From Tritrichomonas musculus (Eukaryota > Parabasalia > Tritrichomonadida > Tritrichomonadidae), in NCBI GenBank assembly GCA_039105265.1, contig JAPFFF010000008.1, positions 5,270,001 to 5,334,000 on the forward strand: 64,000 nucleotides of DNA, read 5' to 3'. A program made the position numbers and the translations under genes. Position 1 is the first letter of the stretch, and each line of letters opens with the position of its first letter. Below the pieces are notes generated by a model, which did not search any database, was not told where the DNA came from, and saw nothing but the letters and a program-made list of their open reading frames with translations. This document shows, piece by piece, positions 62,142 through 64,000 of this stretch.

Positions 62142-62382
62142 ATATTTGGTACTCTAAGAACTCAAAGGCAAAATGTTCTATTTGGTCGATAAATTCCAAA
62201 TCACCATCTTTCATCATTACACCAAGAAATTCAGGTTCGAAATACTCAGCAGCTAACTCTTTTATCTTATTAATTAAAATATTACATACTCCCTCATTAG
62301 TCTCACATCTATAATCATAGAGGTAAGATACTATTTTATAGAGGATATATATACGCTCTTTTATGGTCATGAAATAAGCCAT
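62119..62382 (-). CDS. Small helical Maverick protein, unknown
   Basis: The 87-residue protein starts MAYFMTIKERIYILYKIVSY and ends EFLEYQISNLPSHL. It is acidic and almost wholly helical, and complete from ATG to stop. It converges with the HNH gene (23-base 3' overlap) and diverges from the protease gene with a 67-base gap, so the two start regions share a short promoter. I do not recognise the family. Confidence 0.6.
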   Translation of the reverse strand: MAYFMTIKERIYILYKIVSYLYDYRCETNEGVCNILINKIKELAAEYFEPEFLGVMMKDGDLEFIDQIEHFAFEFLEYQISNLPSHL

Positions 62383-62449
62383 TTATACAGAAATAAAAAA
62401 AAATGAAATAAACAACATCTTCTTCTTCTTTCTTTTATTTGATTTTTAA

Positions 62450-64000
62450 ATGACAAGTGATGTAGGTACACAAACTAAACCTAACAATAAAATACAACTA
62501 CTACAAGGTACTATTAAATTTCGACCTAAACTAGTTGATAGAGATGTTGCAAGATTAACAAGAGGTTTGGGTCAAACTATATGGAAGTTCTCTAATAATC
62601 AAATAAATCTACAAAAATTATATGAGACATATTTAAATACTAGTATAGCTTTTAAAGACGTACTTGAATTTGCTAATAGACTCAAGAGAGAGAGACCAAG
62701 AGCAAAATTTACAGGTTGTGTGTTTGCGATTAAGAAAAATCAAGATGATAAAGATGAACATGGGCATTACATAACAGTATTAAAGCCATATCAATATACT
62801 CTCCAAGAATCAGATCAAGGTATATTAACAGAGATAAAATTACATTATGATATTATCAACATAAGGATATCTCGAATGAAGACTGAGGAGGAAAAACAAG
62901 CAGCTAGAGAACTGAGAGAGCAGATGAAAGAAAGAACATTGAAAAGTGATAAGAAAGAATATAAAACTAGAGGTATTCAAACAGATGATATACCAGAATT
63001 GGCTCCATTACCCAGACCTCCAACTTTAAATCGAAATGATTATCATCTTAACCTTAGGAAAATCGGTAGGAACCGACCCACAAATGTTGAGCCACCAACA
63101 AGGGATCAAAATCAAAACAGAATTCAACTTTTACTTCAAAGTAGTACAAATTTAGACGAGGATGATAGACCTAAGAAAAAATCAAAACAACATAAGAAAA
63201 AATCAAAACGACCTCGTTCACCTTCACCTCCACCTCCTCCTCCTTCTCGTTCACCTTCACCTCCACCACCTCCACCACCTCCTCCTCCTTCATCACCACC
63301 TCCACAGTTTCCATCATCACATACCTCTCGAGGTACTAGTCCTCCTCCAAGAGAACCCCGTATGACACCACAGAAGACAGGAGAGTTTACAGTAGACCAA
63401 AGACGTCATAAAATTCATGATTGGAGGAGTTTAGTCAATGATGAAAATATAGAAGAAGATGTTATTGATGACTACTTGAAACTTCTATATAACAAAGGAA
63501 AGAGATTGAATAAACAACCTGGTCAAAATGAAGCAGAGTTTGATAAAAAGAAAATATTGGTTGTACCTACTGCATTTTATACCCTCCTTTCTATGGCATA
63601 TGAGACTAATGATATGGAAAAAATACATGAACTGATGAAAAGTCCTATCTCAGGTAAACAGTCATTTACACATTTCGATAAAGTATTTGTCCCCATTTGC
63701 TCAGATGGAGAACATTGGGTTTTATGTATTGTTCGATATCCAAAGAAAATAATCGAATGCTATGACTCTGAGAATAAGTCAATGGCACCAGAGGTAAAGA
63801 CACTTAATAAGTGGATCAATATTTCAGGAACAGGTAAGTTAAAAGCAAAATATTATGATGTACCTAGTCAAAGGAATAACAAGGATTGTGGAGTGTTTCT
63901 AATGGAATCTTGTCGTACCTTTTTGCATGAAGGAAATGGTAAGTTTAAACAACGCAATATGCCAGATATTAGAAAGAGAATACTTCGAGAACTTCAAAAC
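62450..64000 (+). CDS. Maverick Ulp1/adenain-like cysteine protease, 3' end missing
   Basis: The frame is open from the ATG at 62450 (MTSDVGTQTKPNNKIQLLQG) through 517 codons to the window edge. Residues about 1-200 are mixed helical; 240-300 is a basic and Pro/Ser-rich linker (KKKSKRPRSPSPPPPPPSRS). The protease domain starts near residue 320. H422 (GEHWVL), D439 (YDSE), Q474 (SQRNNKDCG) and C480 (DCGVFLMES) form the catalytic His-Asp-Gln-Cys order of C48/C5 proteases. In Mavericks and adenoviruses this enzyme matures capsid proteins. Two TQT/IQT motifs (DVGTQTKP; RGIQTDD) lie in the N-terminal half. The remaining C-terminus is outside the window. Confidence 0.9.
   Translation, partial: MTSDVGTQTKPNNKIQLLQGTIKFRPKLVDRDVARLTRGLGQTIWKFSNNQINLQKLYETYLNTSIAFKDVLEFANRLKRERPRAKFTGCVFAIKKNQDDKDEHGHYITVLKPYQYTLQESDQGILTEIKLHYDIINIRISRMKTEEEKQAARELREQMKERTLKSDKKEYKTRGIQTDDIPELAPLPRPPTLNRNDYHLNLRKIGRNRPTNVEPPTRDQNQNRIQLLLQSSTNLDEDDRPKKKSKQHKKKSKRPRSPSPPPPPPSRSPSPPPPPPPPPPSSPPPQFPSSHTSRGTSPPPREPRMTPQKTGEFTVDQRRHKIHDWRSLVNDENIEEDVIDDYLKLLYNKGKRLNKQPGQNEAEFDKKKILVVPTAFYTLLSMAYETNDMEKIHELMKSPISGKQSFTHFDKVFVPICSDGEHWVLCIVRYPKKIIECYDSENKSMAPEVKTLNKWINISGTGKLKAKYYDVPSQRNNKDCGVFLMESCRTFLHEGNGKFKQRNMPDIRKRILRELQN

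Larger units (their letters stand above)
58515..64000. mobile_element. Maverick/Polinton DNA, probably two nested copies, running off the window
   Basis: The region combines an AG-starting repeated terminus, a Ulp1/adenain-like protease, an HNH nuclease and compact genes on both strands, a set typical of Mavericks. Polymerase B, integrase, packaging ATPase and capsid genes are not in view and would lie past the window. Two same-direction copies of the terminal sequence (58515 and 61185) suggest one Maverick inserted into another. Codons such as ATA, GTA and CTA appear commoner here than in the host genes. Confidence 0.8.

Noticed and set aside
63162-63365. His/Leu-rich ORF inside the protease gene
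   Set aside because: It is an out-of-frame reading of the proline-rich linker.

Overview
The window looks like nuclear DNA from a parabasalid protist, most likely a trichomonad close to Tritrichomonas. The grounds are very AT-rich intergenic DNA, intronless ORFs (one of 4,819 codons), Asn/Lys/Glu-rich low complexity, long A/T homopolymers, and a Maverick/Polinton-type element beside many degenerate transposons. The species is inferred from style only.

Positions 1-38,000 are an ordinary gene-rich host region. In order they hold: a partial low-complexity protein (minus); a CSN1/Rpn7-like PCI protein (plus); a 71-aa single-pass membrane protein (minus); a giant coiled-coil protein (5713-20172, minus); a single-domain CatSper-like voltage-gated channel (plus); a RAD9-like clamp subunit (plus); a uridine-kinase-family protein (minus); a 2,522-aa ubiquitin-specific protease (minus); a type II membrane, possibly glycosyltransferase, protein (minus); a small charged protein (plus); and a zinc-ribbon/RING-H2 protein (plus). 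These are unrelated housekeeping and signalling genes with no operon logic.

Positions 38,500-58,500 are a transposon graveyard. It holds a broken DDE (rve-type) integrase, a 1,055-bp CAGGG-ended hAT-like element with a perfect 8-bp target duplication, two inverted 480-bp hAT-type MITEs, a 343-bp TA-flanked MITE, and a 1,364-bp hAT element with a perfect 8-bp duplication that carries a crippled transposase. There are also smaller inverted-repeat elements, a GC-rich palindrome, two frameshifted membrane-protein pseudogenes, and a few small ORFs of unknown function. At 56954-58516 a transposase-like gene is cut off exactly where the next element begins.

Positions 58,515-64,000 are Maverick/Polinton DNA. 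A ~231-250 bp sequence starting AG occurs twice in the same orientation (58515 and 61185). The first copy truncates the transposase-like gene. The second sits at the 5' end of a 791-aa coiled-coil/membrane gene whose frame runs open into it. The simplest reading is two nested Mavericks. Beyond the second copy lie a small protein, an HNH endonuclease, another small protein and a Ulp1/adenain-like cysteine protease that runs off the window. Two of these proteins share repeated G(V/I/T)QT motifs resembling dynein light chain (LC8) ligands. Codon choice here (many ATA, GTA, CTA) appears to differ from the host genes.
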